Shown: positions 55,401 through 57,097, counted from the first letter of the stretch. The stretch is DNA of 64,000 bases from Anthonomus grandis grandis (GCF_022605725.1 NC_065550.1:4712001-4776000), one strand, 5' to 3'. Numbers and translations: made by a program. The notes: generated from the sequence alone by a model not told the origin.

Positions 55401-57097
55401 TTAGAATAAATGTTAAGGTTTTTTAAGGTTTTGCCAAAAAGTTTTTTGTTATTAAAACTAGAGGACACCGCATGACCAAGATACTGTCTCTTCTCTTGAC
55501 GAATTGCAACATTAGTTTGATTTTTAATTTGTTTGTAGGAATTCCAGTTTGCATCAGTTTTTGTCTTTTGGTCTTTTTTATATGCCGTGCCTTTTAAGGT
55601 TATCATTTTTCTAATAGTAAAAGTTAACCATGGTGGTTTTTGTTTTTTAAACTTAAATTGAACCACAGGCGCCAAAACATCAAATATATTAATTAAAAAA
55701 TTATTATTAAGAACCGCAACCTTTTCATTAACAGTTTGTAAATAAATTATATTATGAAAGGGCGTAAGATTTAAAAACTCATTTAATAATTCTAAGACTG
55801 AAAACATACAGGTTTTTTGTTTTTTTTAGTTGTTTTAATATTGCAATATGTCAGAAAATGATCAGAAATTCCAACATCTTCAACACCAGATTCATATTGT
55901 AACATGATGATGGTTCTTCCTTGATATGATGTTATGACAGTAATGGTATTTCCTTGCGAGAAAATCGACTTAAATCGTCTTTTTTTCCATGGTGTGACAC
56001 AAGTTTTTACCATCGCAACCTTTTTCCTTTTTTAATCAAAAACTAAAGAAAAAATACAGAACTTCATAAATGCCGAGTGTAAGCCGACAAGATGACATTT
56101 CGCGCATCACTGAGCTATTATTGCTTGCGGTGTTGCCACTCCAATTTTTTAGAAGCGGTTTTAGGAATAAAAAAGTTAATTTTTTTTTTGGTTTGAAGAT
56201 GTTATTTTTGCTCTTAGAATAAATTATATTTATTTCTGCTTTTTATTTTTAATGCGAAATCCAATACAAATAAGTTAAATTAATATTTATACTGTATTTT
56301 TTTTAAGAAACAGAAAAAAATTATGCAATGAAGCCTATAAAAGTCGAAACGTTGACATTTCAATACGAAGGTTTTTTTTAATTCCGGCCGTTTTTTACTA
56401 ATTCTTTTCACAAATTAGAAAATACTCACTGAATAATATTATATCAACATAGAAAAAATTGTATAGATAAAAAATTAAAAAAACTAAATACAAAGTAATA
56501 TAATATAAACAGGGTCAATTTTTTATGTTTAGTGCAGGAATCTCAAAAATTACAGCAGAAAATGTTAAATAAGAAAATAAACATGATTTTATGCAATTCA
56601 TAATGCTTTGATATTGAGTCAAATTAGCTTACCTTTTTTGCTTGGTGTATCTTCATCATCCGTAATCAAGATCGGTTTCTGTGGAGTTTTGTCCTTTTCA
56701 GGTCTGAAAACAGTTATTCATAAAGTATCATCAATATAAAATGATATATTATAAGCTTACATATCCGAATCATCAGAATCACTGGATTCATTTAAATCTG
56801 AGAATAAAATCTTCTTTTTAGATTTTGCAGGGTTTTCTTCCCCTTCTTCATCCTCAGACGAACCACTATTATTTTTTTTTCGACGAAGTCTCCGTGTCCT
56901 AAAACAATATCATGACACAAAAATAGAAGATTTTATCAGAAAAATACTCACCTCCTTTTTGGCTCTTTCGAAAAATCGTCCTCGCTATCACTCGAGCTTG
57001 TAAGTTTGCCCGTTAAAAGAGGATCGCGTTTCCAAGCTGGCCTAGATTTTCGAACTCCCACAAAATCTTCTTCATCGCTCGAGTCCAGATCGACTAC
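4307..57097 (-). CDS. ATRX: ATRX/XNP-like SNF2 chromatin remodeller (partial gene, ten exons)
   Basis: This is a nuclear SWI/SNF2 DNA translocase of the ATRX/RAD54 group, which remodels chromatin in an ATP-dependent way. The ten exons, in order of translation, are 57097-56952, 56898-56761, 56703-56633, 36952-36767, 36711-36521, 36462-36302, 21978-21800, 8381-8244, 8191-8016 and 4498-4307. All junctions have GT and AG, and the phases agree throughout, giving 526 codons without a stop. Visible motifs are HCMGLGKT (motif I), LVVCPLSTVSNW (Ia), CDEGH (II; DEGH rather than DEAH is typical of the ATRX/RAD54 group) and LTGTPLQNNLLEY (III). After these come segments matching ATRX: MVNFVKPDLLG, FVNPINNGQF and MKKRTHVLHKIL. 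The start codon and motifs IV-VI are outside the window or were not found. Large introns are full of mobile elements. I assign ATRX from recalled family sequence, not a search; a close paralogue such as ARIP4 is less likely. Confidence 0.93.
4503..5155. other. Intron sequence without recognisable feature
   Basis: Inside the 3.5-kb ATRX-like intron, upstream of exon j; AT-rich, no family recognised. Confidence 0.5.
5160..5535 (+). pseudogene. LINE apurinic-type endonuclease fragment
   Basis: Across frames it reads ALINARSILNNF, a WLHKDIADEVIELQNYN block, then FVRQDRMERGGEVTLYLK. This is the order of an AP-endonuclease of non-LTR elements (normally NIRSL, ETWL, RxxRxGGG). It is cut at 5541 by a transposon terminal repeat. 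Confidence 0.7.
5541..5962 (+). repeat. Lone ~420-bp terminal repeat of a long-TIR mariner-like transposon
   Basis: Begins CAGGGTGATTAATTAA after a TA dinucleotide. It matches, in opposite orientation, the right end of the element at 14753-16025 (ending CACCCTG at 16025), and it also matches 9004-9277 in the same orientation. No transposase follows it, so it is a half-element. Confidence 0.85.
5965..6060 (-). pseudogene. Short LINE RT thumb fragment
   Basis: The minus strand reads YVKAVKYLGVILDKKFN, the conserved KYLGVxLD block after the RT palm in jockey/CR1-like LINEs. Only about 90 bp can be recognised. Confidence 0.5.
6359..6690 (+). pseudogene. LINE ORF2 C-terminal fragment
   Basis: An open frame of 93 codons contains RQCNSFRIPSYRTAMFKRC and YYNCISVYNALPDE, followed in another frame by FKSRLKQFLC. 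This is the C-terminal tail pattern (RTxxxKxSFxxxxxxxWNxLP) of jockey/CR1-like LINE proteins. It may belong to the same insertion as the endonuclease at 5160. Confidence 0.65.
6700..7158. other. Probable LINE 3' UTR and AT-rich intron sequence
   Basis: Follows the LINE C-terminal fragment without any further open frame; the end of the insertion was not located. Confidence 0.35.
7159..7235. repeat. Perfect 32-bp inverted repeat (hairpin)
   Basis: Arms 7159-7190 and 7204-7235 are exactly complementary, with a 13-nt spacer; the core reads AGAGATTAGAGGGACACAAA. The following bases (GGTCTCTTTGAG...ATGGAC) resemble those after the foldback at 2518-2782, so the two may be related elements. Confidence 0.85.
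7240..8015. other. Intron sequence, no recognisable feature
   Basis: Very AT-rich ATRX-like intron sequence ending at the donor of exon i. Confidence 0.5.
8016..8191 (-). CDS. ATRX: ATRX-like exon i
   Basis: A 52-bp intron separates it from exon h; donor GTAAGT. It encodes YYMVNFVKPDLLGTEKEY, FVNPINNGQFEDST and IMFMKKRTHVLHKILTNTVQ. These align in order with the ATRX region after motif III (MVNFIKENLLG, FINPIQNGQ, VMKKRAHILYEML). Confidence 0.96.
8244..8381 (-). CDS. ATRX: ATRX-like exon h (ATPase motifs II and III)
   Basis: Acceptor TTTTTAG, donor GTAAGT. It encodes GPDLIICDEGHLLRN (motif II, Mg-ATP hydrolysis) and RRRIVLTGTPLQNNLLE (motif III). All key residues are present, which argues for a functional gene. 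Confidence 0.97.
8480..9000 (-). pseudogene. LINE ORF2 C-terminal fragment and 3' end
   Basis: The minus strand reads LESVQRKFWKYLAFKDDGFY, then, after stops, DCTELLNQIRYIISRLNTRS and HCDIFYDSLKAII. This order is the C-terminal region of arthropod jockey-like LINE proteins. An A-rich run (T-rich on the coding strand) near 8510-8540 may be the 3' tail. It joins a transposon end at 9004. Confidence 0.65.
9004..9277 (+). repeat. Second partial copy of the long-TIR transposon end
   Basis: Starts CTGAACTGGAGATACTACAC and closely follows the copy at 5575-5850, but lacks the outermost ~35 bp and the inner ~110 bp. Confidence 0.82.
9278..9912 (-). repeat. LINE 3' UTR with (TTTGA)n tail
   Basis: On the minus strand the segment ends in repeated TTTGA units (plus strand TCAAATCAAATCAAATCAA near 9290-9310). 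A pentamer microsatellite tail of this kind is how several arthropod LINEs terminate. The sequence before it has no RT motifs, so only a 3' UTR seems to have been inserted. Confidence 0.45.
9915..12010 (-). mobile_element. piggyBac-like transposon, decayed
   Basis: A TTAA at 9915-9918 is followed by CCCATTAGTG, as expected for the TTAACCC end of piggyBac elements. Palindromic subterminal motifs GTCCCTTTAGAGGGAC (10051-10066) and GTCCCTTATAAGGGAC (11944-11959) flank the transposase. The right boundary and its TTAA were not found, so the end given is approximate. Confidence 0.6.
10149..12001 (-). pseudogene. piggyBac transposase, frameshifted
   Basis: DDE-type transposase that cuts and pastes at TTAA. 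The order is an acidic N-terminus (EEDDDLPES, EVDSDESDDE; 12001-11600), then a DDE_Tnp_1_7 domain from 11562. That domain contains MRRNRFETQLKYIHFND, the catalytic SIDESIVPHYG (Asp) and GKPIRFGYKNW. A further block (CPVQTKKEW) spans a gap, and KYMDGVDKLDGIIAAYRS near 10540 carries the last catalytic Asp. The C-terminus at 10220 has RRCVLCGKK, a remnant of the Cys-rich finger, before a stop at 10149. At least two frameshifts (near 11580 and 10918-10691) break it. The stop-free stretches suggest moderate age. Confidence 0.88.
12478..13698 (+). mobile_element. mariner-like element (1,221 bp) inside a LINE
   Basis: Terminal inverted repeats of 25 bp, CAAGGTGTCCAAATAGGGTA at the left and its near-complement ending CACCTTG at the right, are flanked on both sides by TA (12476-12477, 13699-13700). 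Removing the element and one TA restores the LINE reading frame, so the boundaries are well supported. Confidence 0.93.
12594..13591 (+). pseudogene. mariner-like transposase, DD41D-type spacing
   Basis: Starts MEPFTGEQRAFCVRAFY, a helix-turn-helix DNA-binding region (about residues 1-60), and continues after frameshifts near 12770. The catalytic region has ILFSDEANFHVNG (first Asp), QQDGATCHTSNRA (second Asp) and SPRSPDLSPLDYFLWGYLKS (third Asp). I count 41 residues between the second and third Asp. A second frameshift lies near 13190-13235. All three catalytic Asp codons remain, but the protein cannot be made from one frame. It belongs to the IS630/Tc1/mariner superfamily. Confidence 0.88.
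14753..16025 (+). mobile_element. Left-truncated mariner-like transposon with ~400-bp inverted ends
   Basis: The right end, 15648-16025, finishes CACCCTG followed by TA and is the reverse complement of the lone end at 5541-5962. At the left only the innermost ~120 bp of the terminal repeat remain (14753-14874), abutting the LINE at 14745. Such long inverted ends are unusual for this superfamily. Confidence 0.85.
14885..15573 (+). pseudogene. mariner-like transposase fragment (long-TIR family)
   Basis: The N-terminal half is missing. It reads YYDLFTDEATFTRRGVFNW (first catalytic Asp), HFQHEFKINIWCGVISGFF, NMWFMQDGAPLHFSLSVRRY (second Asp) and HRWIGCGSEFIWPPKSRLKP, where the expected SPDLNPLD block is frameshifted. 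It resembles the transposase at 20139-21216 closely (HHFQHEFSINIWCGI, DGAPAHYSLQVRNYL), so the two elements share an ancestor, although their ends differ. Confidence 0.85.
16026..16310. other. Intron sequence between two transposons
   Basis: No feature recognised; AT-rich. Confidence 0.4.
17512..17756. repeat. Foldback MITE inside the MULE
   Basis: Arms begin AGGGTCTAAC...AGGGGCGTATGCGCC at the left and end GGCGGATACGCCCCT...GTTAGACCCT at the right. They also share AAATTTTACAGGAGA and its complement, followed by an ATTAATTTATC pairing. An inner palindrome, GGGGTATATAATACCCC, sits between the arms. Confidence 0.85.
17950..19280 (+). pseudogene. MULE transposase with SWIM zinc finger, broken
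   Basis: DDE transposase of the Mutator type. The plus strand reads HNLPFAKDIVFVDSTSSCDS (first catalytic Asp, 18025), a stop, IGAVPLAIIITSGQ, a frameshift, then GFELLKNSV and FPKIFMTDDSNSER (second Asp, 18230). After another stop come LLCRFYMLQAVWRWL and, at 18570-18640, VDISNGVCSCEVGRLGSFCE. The last is a CxCx(n)CxH SWIM finger typical of MULE proteins. The C-terminal part (18755-19280) has PTAVARRKPGVVRGCKRAPI and RAKRPHNLAKN, a basic tail seen in this arthropod family. At least three disruptions make it non-functional. Confidence 0.85.
19567..21344 (+). mobile_element. mariner-like element (1,778 bp) nested in the MULE
   Basis: Inverted ends of about 140 bp start CAGGGTGTCCCGTAATTAAT after TA at 19565-19566, and end ATTACGGGACACCCTG at 21344. 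The right flank is GATATA, so its TA is one step away or mutated. The ends share GTAGGATACCTGACA and GAGCTCAATATCGCTTAGC with the complementary arm. Confidence 0.9.
20139..21216 (+). pseudogene. mariner-like transposase (DD41D), one frameshift
   Basis: Starts MPRHNDFSNAQMRDMVCVYA, a DUF4817-type helix-turn-helix N-terminus (about residues 1-60). This is followed by a linker with GAPRII-like GRPRIIG and a second helix-turn-helix (TRRIEAATGVRKPSVSKII). The catalytic domain begins KILFTD at 20610. Just after this Asp an indel creates a stop, and the frame shifts to TRRGVFNWRNNHIY. It then runs open: HDGAPAHYSLQVRNYL (second Asp), WPARSPDLNPLDFYFWGYLK (third Asp) and a C-terminus to 21216. Spacing between the second and third Asp is 41 residues. 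A single lesion separates it from an open gene, so the copy may be fairly young. Confidence 0.92.
21437..21799. other. Intron sequence
   Basis: AT-rich, no family recognised; ends at the donor of ATRX-like exon g. Confidence 0.4.
21800..21978 (-). CDS. ATRX: ATRX-like exon g (between motifs Ia and II)
   Basis: Acceptor TTTAG, donor GTAAAG. It encodes NKWYRTGGVLVLGYECF and runs to ALVDPG just before motif II; ATRX has the equivalent WQEDGGVMIIGYE and ALVDPGPD. The exon is bounded by introns of 14.3 and 13.4 kb, so it stands alone among mobile elements. Confidence 0.95.
21979..22203. other. Intron sequence upstream of exon g
   Basis: Contains the polypyrimidine tract and acceptor of exon g; no other feature. 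Confidence 0.4.
22204..22250. repeat. Perfect 19-bp inverted repeat
   Basis: Arms AAATAGATCTCTTTTACTT (22204-22222) and its exact complement (22232-22250) around a 9-nt loop. A hairpin or tip of a foldback element. Confidence 0.85.
22411..22620 (-). pseudogene. Penelope-like element, GIY-YIG endonuclease C-terminus
   Basis: The minus strand reads SPNDKRSAFSMHLEEYGH, then KFKVLHNVNKSKKLTIVENI and EIDPHTNCLNEF before a stop. This matches the end of the GIY-YIG nuclease of Penelope-like retroelements (SAFAxHLxxxGH...KxLxxxxKxxxLxxxExxEI, with the conserved Glu). The rest of the element is not adjacent. Confidence 0.68.
22795..22915 (+). pseudogene. hAT transposase fragment
   Basis: The plus strand reads KFQALVTDNASAIVKARNLI then HNNYKHISVYG, the conserved TDNAxNMxxAR block with a catalytic Asp in hAT/DUF659-type transposases. 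Only about 40 codons are recognisable. Confidence 0.6.
23069..23836. repeat. MITE-like element, ~770 bp
   Basis: Inverted ends ATATTTTAGCGAGTAAGCGC at the left and GCGCTTACTCGCTAAAATAT at the right. No transposase inside; the longest open frame (23371-23655) is low-complexity. An inner 18-bp palindrome, GCGGTCTCGGGAGACCGC, lies near 23710. Confidence 0.78.
23837..24240. other. Intron sequence
   Basis: No feature recognised. Confidence 0.4.
24281..24310 (-). ncRNA. Hammerhead-ribozyme-like core motif
   Basis: The minus strand reads CTGATGA, a six-pair hairpin GGCAAG-AACA-CTTGCC, then GAAAC. This is the conserved order of the hammerhead core (CUGAUGA, stem II, GAAA). Penelope-like elements and retrozymes are known to carry such motifs. 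I could not establish stems I and III or the cleavage site, so activity is unproven. Confidence 0.5.
24313..25090. other. Intron/Penelope-flank sequence with (AATA)n run
   Basis: Contains an (AAAT)n tract at 24580-24610 and otherwise nothing recognisable. The stretch next to the motif at 24281 may be an LTR-like region of a Penelope-like element. Confidence 0.35.
25095..25127 (+). ncRNA. Degenerate hammerhead-like motif (GGATGG...CCGAAACGTCG)
   Basis: Resembles the widespread arthropod motif GATGA-hairpin-GAAACGTCG, but the stem II pairing is poor here. Same class as the motif at 37084-37114 on the other strand. Confidence 0.3.
25300..25408. repeat. Possible mariner-type transposon end
   Basis: Ends CCCAATTTGGGCCACACTG followed by TA at 25409. 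This resembles terminal repeats of mariner-like elements (CAGTGTGGCCCAAATTGGG in reverse). No matching left end or transposase was found. Confidence 0.45.
25600..26028 (-). pseudogene. Penelope-like element reverse transcriptase fragment
   Basis: The minus strand reads TFDISNLFPSIPSEDCL (catalytic Asp of the FDVSSLFTxIP block), LEICSLIDSVLKQNFFQVNN, then SDVAMGSNMSPFLAEVFMFF (the MGSxxSPxxAxxxM block). In a shifted frame AFLNSINPSVHFTFEQEQ and LLFLDLLL follow. These are consecutive Penelope RT motifs. The 5' part is missing where it abuts the BEL/Pao element at 26028. Confidence 0.85.
26029..27220 (-). pseudogene. BEL/Pao retrotransposon pol fragment (protease end and RT)
   Basis: A long open minus-strand frame (about 379 codons) starts in the region after the aspartic protease: RFHCPDAMDILLRADIFSKL and SSGQPDAVNTVFGYILMGPI. 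The RT follows: TTKLRVVFNGSAH, LTADIYKMYRQIVVAP (first catalytic Asp) and VYGLTCSPYIAIKTLLKLAD. One frameshift later comes SSMYVDDYVGG with the YVDD catalytic pair. RNase H, integrase and LTRs are absent. The element is cut at 26028 by the Penelope-like fragment. The long open frame suggests a fairly recent insertion. Confidence 0.92.
27231..27880 (+). other. Unassigned stretch with a weak open frame
   Basis: Plus-strand frames at 27333-27696 (SEQTLVDCERVLKSTNLPNP; LDPLEYNRVHLSREQQVEGP) are open and not obviously low-complexity, but I recognise no family. They may be part of a mobile-element gene. Confidence 0.3.
27880..28760 (+). pseudogene. LINE ORF2 C-terminus and 3' UTR
   Basis: The open frame reads PLNITQ-like ILNITQKYLLRVILKKHPRY, then SNRLYQEARVFTIQQMYAKS. 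After a stop comes YLGPKFFNLLPSSIREVRN, the C-terminal pattern of jockey/CR1-like LINE proteins. The 3' UTR holds a (TATAGTA)n tract (28495-28562) and ends near GAATAAACTATGAATATGAA. 5'-truncated. Confidence 0.72.
28495..28562. repeat. TATAGTA-type simple repeat
   Basis: Imperfect repeats of TATAGTATA within the LINE 3' UTR. Confidence 0.8.
30385..33980 (+). CDS. Mutator-like transposase with YqaJ-type nuclease region, six exons (damaged)
   Basis: Exons: 30385-30482, 30536-30607, 31655-31746, 31807-32341, 32418-32767 and 32956-33980, all with GT-AG ends and matching phases. Exons 1-3 encode a basic tail (MGKQKDGKRNVYYAKRK). Exons 4-6 hold the Mutator-like domain: GRRIFDINHLFGQI, CITVVTDGAWGKRSY (first Asp), KMIGDGDSSVYRKL (second Asp), VECKNHLLRNF and LAEHYNNVVCKFVGGKRIDF (Glu). 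The last part, SLRITASNFGKICKMRAKT and KYGNDSEARAILDFE, is the start of a YqaJ/lambda-exonuclease-like domain; its metal-binding D...ExK part is absent. A one-base shift in exon 5 near 32485, a frameshift near 33526 and an in-frame stop near 33758 break it. The family is widespread and little studied. Confidence 0.8.
30980..31290. repeat. Tandem repeat, ~140-bp unit, about 2.2 copies
   Basis: AATCAGTTACA(A/G)AAAAAAT followed by GCTTCATAT recurs at 30987, 31133 and 31271, spaced by 146 and 138 bp, with T-rich spacers. It sits in intron 2 of the Mutator-like gene. Confidence 0.8.
35366..36300. other. Intron sequence, no recognised feature
   Basis: AT-rich. It probably includes the 3' end of the DDE transposon, whose boundary I could not place. 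Confidence 0.4.
36302..36462 (-). CDS. ATRX: ATRX-like exon f (ATPase motif Ia)
   Basis: Separated by a 58-bp intron; acceptor TTTAG, donor GTAAGT. It encodes HVLVVCPLSTVSNWRNEY, the motif Ia region of the first RecA lobe. A 14.3-kb intron follows. Confidence 0.95.
36521..36711 (-). CDS. ATRX: ATRX-like exon e (ATPase motif I)
   Basis: Separated by a 55-bp intron; acceptor CTCAG, donor GTATAA. It encodes the start of the SNF2 ATPase: VKRLKPHQRDGIQFMWDSC, then GSGCILAHCMGLGKTLQ. The Lys of GLGKT is the expected ATP-binding Walker A residue. Confidence 0.97.
36767..36952 (-). CDS. ATRX: ATRX-like exon d (charged pre-helicase helix)
   Basis: Acceptor ATGTAG, donor GTAAGT. It begins GKGRRNIRALLEEDDLAEAT and continues into a long Glu/Lys/Arg helix (EEKERIKRLQERDKAKE). 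This matches the conserved ATRX segment just before the ATPase, which reads GRKNIRKIL in vertebrates, and is the best evidence for ATRX rather than another DEGH remodeller. Confidence 0.93.
37084..37114 (-). ncRNA. Hammerhead-like motif (GGATGAC...GTCGAAACGTCG)
   Basis: The minus strand reads GGATGACT, a weak GACT/AGTC hairpin, then CGAAACGTCGAAA. It resembles the hammerhead core order CUGAUGA-stem II-GAAAC seen in Penelope-like elements, but the first box is altered. Confidence 0.35.
37150..39290 (+). pseudogene. Jockey/CR1-type LINE ORF2 remnant
   Basis: In order: the endonuclease end (RPTSATCIDHYFVKL, YDITDHYPIVLIL), a spacer of Lys-rich helix, and RT motifs in several frames. These are VEKTIHQLKNNKAP, MGTVIPLHKSGSLDDVNNFR, GIFVDLAKAFDTVNHSTLLK (first catalytic Asp), KCGVPQGTVIRLL and FVFADDTVVVYTG (FADD catalytic pair near 38660). 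The C-terminus (FKYLAPKLYNIIPP, ATFKVYVRQWI) ends at 39267. Many frameshifts and stops; endonuclease N-terminus and any ORF1 are missing. Confidence 0.85.
39375..40800 (-). pseudogene. Jockey-type LINE copy A (5' truncated)
   Basis: Minus strand: NGILSANQFGFQAGKGTHDA, AAVFCDLSKAFDCVDHGIL (first Asp), RSQGSVLGPLLFLLYVND and VVQFADDTTILWSH (intact FADD). Then come YFSLIESHIRYGLPFWG and the C-terminus, and a tail of TTTC repeats at 39380-39400. Closely related to copy B (42302-44067), with the same tail and 3' UTR. Several frames are used, so it is inactive. Confidence 0.88.
40801..41689. other. Unassigned, AT-rich
   Basis: No gene recognised. A short (ATT)n-like run lies at 41240-41275 and a less AT-rich patch at 41440-41530 matches nothing I know. 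Confidence 0.35.
41690..42300 (-). pseudogene. LINE RT palm fragment of a different family
   Basis: Minus strand: FTALVLLDYSKAFDRINHKL (first Asp), KLVCGVPQGSIPF, a shifted ILFCIYTCNL and HLYADDTQLYFSF (YADD pair). The wording differs from copies A and B. Its upstream part is cut by the tail of copy B at 42302, suggesting that copy B inserted into it or beside it. Confidence 0.78.
42302..44067 (-). pseudogene. Jockey-type LINE copy B (5' truncated; FADD altered to FAND)
   Basis: Minus strand, 250 codons open: LKEAVVTPLYKGGDLSEPCN, FRPISILSTLSKIVEKL, NQFGFQMGKGTRDAVFGFLE, AAVFCDLSKAFDCVDHEIL and KTGVPQGLVLGPLLFLLY. Then comes VVQFANDTTILWNH, where the first Asp of the catalytic FADD pair is Asn. 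In another frame SCKFFGITIDGRLRFEDHI and YFSLIESHLRYGLPFWG follow, then a C-terminus to 42708 and a (TTTC)n tail at 42302-42322. It starts within the RT, so it is truncated. Confidence 0.9.
44075..44720. other. Unassigned stretch left of the Harbinger element
   Basis: AT-rich to about 44390, then of higher GC. A minus-strand open frame (44386-44802) runs through it into the transposon end, but I recognise no family and treat it as unproven. Confidence 0.35.
44896..47214 (+). CDS. PIF/Harbinger DDE transposase, two exons, open
   Basis: Exon 1 is 44896-45215 and exon 2 46293-47214 (donor GTAAGT, acceptor TTTCAG), giving 413 codons with no stop. The N-terminus (FRMTQFTFHQLLNKLEAEL, SPTQRLAVFLRFLATGDSF) is a helical region usual in this family. 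The DDE_Tnp_4 domain has FPNCIGAIDGKHVVI (Asp 178), MVIVGDEAFPLKRYLMRPYP (Asp 268) and RARRISENAFGILQQKFRIF (Glu 305), with 36 residues between the last two. The C-terminus is charged. The enzyme is expected to cut at the element's own ends with help from the MADF partner encoded on the other strand. The intron holds the coding exon 2 of that partner. The start ATG lies just inside the left end and follows a T-rich stretch. Confidence 0.93.
45368..47629 (-). CDS. MADF/BESS-type DNA-binding accessory protein of the Harbinger element
   Basis: Exon 1 is 47629-47497 and exon 2 46161-45368 (donor GTAGGT, acceptor TTGCAG), 308 codons, open. The MADF domain spans both exons: MDIERLIEEVRKFPVLYD, YRNTEYKERVWKQIATDL, then VEECKKKWTSVRDQLRETLQ and KYKYEDLLMFLQPHI. 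An acidic linker (EGEEGEHESTLEESQDED) leads to a C-terminal segment, DAFLAGIAPALKSLHPILFN, resembling a BESS motif. Harbinger elements commonly encode a second Myb- or MADF-like protein that binds the ends and brings in the transposase; that role is inferred here. The 1.3-kb intron contains exon 2 of the transposase on the opposite strand. Confidence 0.9.
47868..49430. other. Intron sequence without recognised gene
   Basis: AT-rich with poly-T/TTATT runs near 48895-48930 and 49020-49050. The open frame at 48875-49123 is low-complexity. A less AT-rich stretch (49410-49600) may be the 5' UTR of the LINE that follows. Confidence 0.4.
49737..49782. repeat. Perfect 46-bp palindrome
   Basis: GTAATACAAAAAATAAAAAA and onward to its exact complement, with no spacer, about 50 bp before the LINE endonuclease start. 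Confidence 0.9.
49831..50622 (+). CDS. LINE ORF2 part 1: apurinic-type endonuclease (fullest LINE copy)
   Basis: A 263-codon open frame. Endonuclease motifs in order: SHVNIRSIKTGFDEF, DILGISETWLTPEDN, KDRCSRGGGLGIYV, NLYKPPS, VILFGDFNIDLL, STLLDLIIIS and SVTDHNLTYIEL. The key Asn, Glu, Asp and His of the AP-endonuclease fold are all there. It nicks target DNA for target-primed reverse transcription. It ends with a stop at 50620, but the RT frame starts eight bases earlier in the next frame, so one frameshift separates the two halves of what is normally one ORF2. No ORF1 is seen upstream. Confidence 0.9.
   Translation: MASAVGGVVWGIYSVMANDSTMQDQQVHTVFSVSHVNIRSIKTGFDEFVNYASDFNFDILGISETWLTPEDNTLYFNIPGYNFLRKDRCSRGGGLGIYVKKHIKFSLVTFEDATDDFEYLSFKFTLNKKNILVTNLYKPPSTNTSRFLDFFEDMLSVSVPYYDSVILFGDFNIDLLKQTTITQKFKNTLETFNLSQKIMDPTRINISSNTSTLLDLIIISDNLEYINAKSVYMPESVTDHNLTYIELNIPKYQAYKKVIKYRD
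50615..52468 (+). CDS. LINE ORF2 part 2: reverse transcriptase, 617 codons
   Basis: Open RT frame of a jockey/CR1-type non-LTR element. Motifs: EWKQAILIPLPKISSPEEF, DIRPISILPVISKILERHIY, DSQSGFRKSFSTTTSLISLI and CLTLLDFSKAFDTIDHKLLL (first catalytic Asp, about residue 334). Then MGVPQGSILGPLLFSLYVAD (about 393) and LQQYADDSQVYIAFD (YADD pair, about 425), and the thumb (KRNLGVIIDSNLNFTSHI). The frame then runs to ITPYLNSNLILNMSNRR, where a 31-bp insertion (52456-52486) shifts it to a stop at 52466. All catalytic residues are intact, so the copy is young or recently active. It is the best reference for the broken copies at 12.2-14.7 kb and probably 54.8-56.0 kb. Confidence 0.93.
   Translation: MTKTNTIAFKNEAEQLPWHDIYYTYNISEKIAILKNNITYLINKYAPFKTKILQEKPFTPWITSNIKFLMKLRDKARHKYLKQKTPGSLNYYRQLRNFTKHAISREKAAYFKQFSLKKGKDFWNTAKKLNFTKTKTNPLPETLNNAVDLNSFFSNSVAFTKSTSNEKIDFYKNNKLNVNQEEFYINLIDEEKTANIIKNIGSNAMGVDGICIKDLNICLPYCLEALVNIINSCILQKIYPSEWKQAILIPLPKISSPEEFKDIRPISILPVISKILERHIYNELSKYLYKFKIIPDSQSGFRKSFSTTTSLISLINDIRVKEDKKQITCLTLLDFSKAFDTIDHKLLLAKLHYFGLSTNAIIFFQSYLEGRSHCVRVIKKSNYEFSNFLPLTMGVPQGSILGPLLFSLYVADMEKCLQNSKLQQYADDSQVYIAFDTPGLHETQNKINTDLQSLAVFTENHNLKLNASKSCVMFVTHNKSQLQEVSNRFKVVVKGESVPVVTEKRNLGVIIDSNLNFTSHIKVKLQAAYIRLKGLYQYKKMLPSKIKYWLCDTLVLSLLDYGDIIYGDSLTNYLSNKIQTLQNSCMRYSFNIASRNRITPYLNSNLILNMSNRRIFA
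52490..52759 (+). CDS. LINE ORF2 part 3: C-terminal tail
   Basis: Continues the same protein after the small insertion: MFNLIYKIMKTGQPANLRNL, IPYNTRNPHLLRIPLHRTAT, SFLYMGIRMWNELP, IINLKKYLLNTQ. The tail of this family is Cys-poor and helical; its role is unknown. The 3' UTR follows to about 53265, where AATAAAAG precedes a T run. Confidence 0.88.
   Translation: MFNLIYKIMKTGQPANLRNLFFNQDIPYNTRNPHLLRIPLHRTATFKKSFLYMGIRMWNELPIYIKECSPKKFIINLKKYLLNTQIMVT
52760..53284 (+). repeat. 3' UTR of the LINE at 49.8 kb
   Basis: Non-coding sequence with a poly-T stretch at 52919-52945 and AATAAAAGTA near 53248; it meets the next LINE, which runs on the other strand, near 53285. Confidence 0.55.
53285..54835 (-). 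pseudogene. LINE endonuclease and start of RT (3' truncated), second family
   Basis: Minus strand: LNIRSLRNKMDELHLLLDS (54660), DIVLLTEHWLKPKECF, HGGTAILVKQTI, LYVLCVYRPP, a stop, then a 355-codon frame. That frame contains SIVILAGDFNINFTD, TRITSSSATTIDYLCTNL, SGISDHEVILARI, KNRKPWVTAGFRTSAKNLLF and KSLKNHKSAGADGISLKLL, the beginning of the RT. It is cut there, at about 53285, by the tail of the plus-strand LINE. Upstream of the endonuclease (54720-54835) a further short coding stretch is visible. Endonuclease residues are conserved. Confidence 0.85.
54836..56013 (-). pseudogene. Jockey/CR1-type LINE: end of endonuclease and first half of RT
   Basis: Minus strand: GVEDVGISDHFLTYCNIK (endonuclease end, 55870), KKQKPPWLTFTIRKMITLKG, RQEKRQYLGHAVSSSFNNKK, then FRVVSTDVVRKYLFEIKS, FPDVWKVSKIYSLLKKQNIN, DLMPISILPVLSKVMEKIMN and PEYQSGFRSGFG. 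It stops before the catalytic Asp block. Its wording is close to the 49.8-kb LINE. Frames change at 55800 and 55300. Confidence 0.82.
56014..56632. other. Intron end with a weak hammerhead-like motif
   Basis: AT-rich. At 56326-56356 the plus strand reads ATGAAGCC...AGTCGAAACGTTGAC, another degenerate member of the GAAACGT motif class. The stretch ends at the donor of ATRX-like exon c. Confidence 0.35.
56633..56703 (-). CDS. ATRX: ATRX-like exon c (short linker exon)
   Basis: A 71-bp exon, 57 bp after the previous one; acceptor TTCAG, donor GTAAGC. It encodes KDKTPQKPILITDDEDTPSK. It is followed by a 19.7-kb intron, the longest of this gene in the window, which holds LINEs and the Harbinger element. 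Confidence 0.85.
56761..56898 (-). CDS. ATRX: ATRX-like exon b (acidic/basic linker)
   Basis: Separated from the previous exon by a 53-bp intron. Acceptor TTTAG, donor GTAAGC. It encodes RTRRLRRKNN followed by SGSSEDEEGEEN, a lysine patch and a Ser/Asp tract, consistent with a disordered, possibly CK2-phosphorylated nuclear linker. That last point is inference from composition only. Confidence 0.85.
56952..57097 (-). CDS. ATRX: ATRX-like exon a (acidic linker)
   Basis: First exon visible in the window, phase 0 at its 5' end. An acceptor CAG lies at 57100-57098 on the minus strand and a donor GTGAGT follows 56952. It encodes a low-complexity linker rich in Ser, Asp and Glu (VVDLDSSDEEDF), then a basic stretch, then SSSDSEDDF. 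Such linkers precede the helicase in ATRX proteins. Upstream exons are not found between 57.1 and 64 kb. Confidence 0.85.
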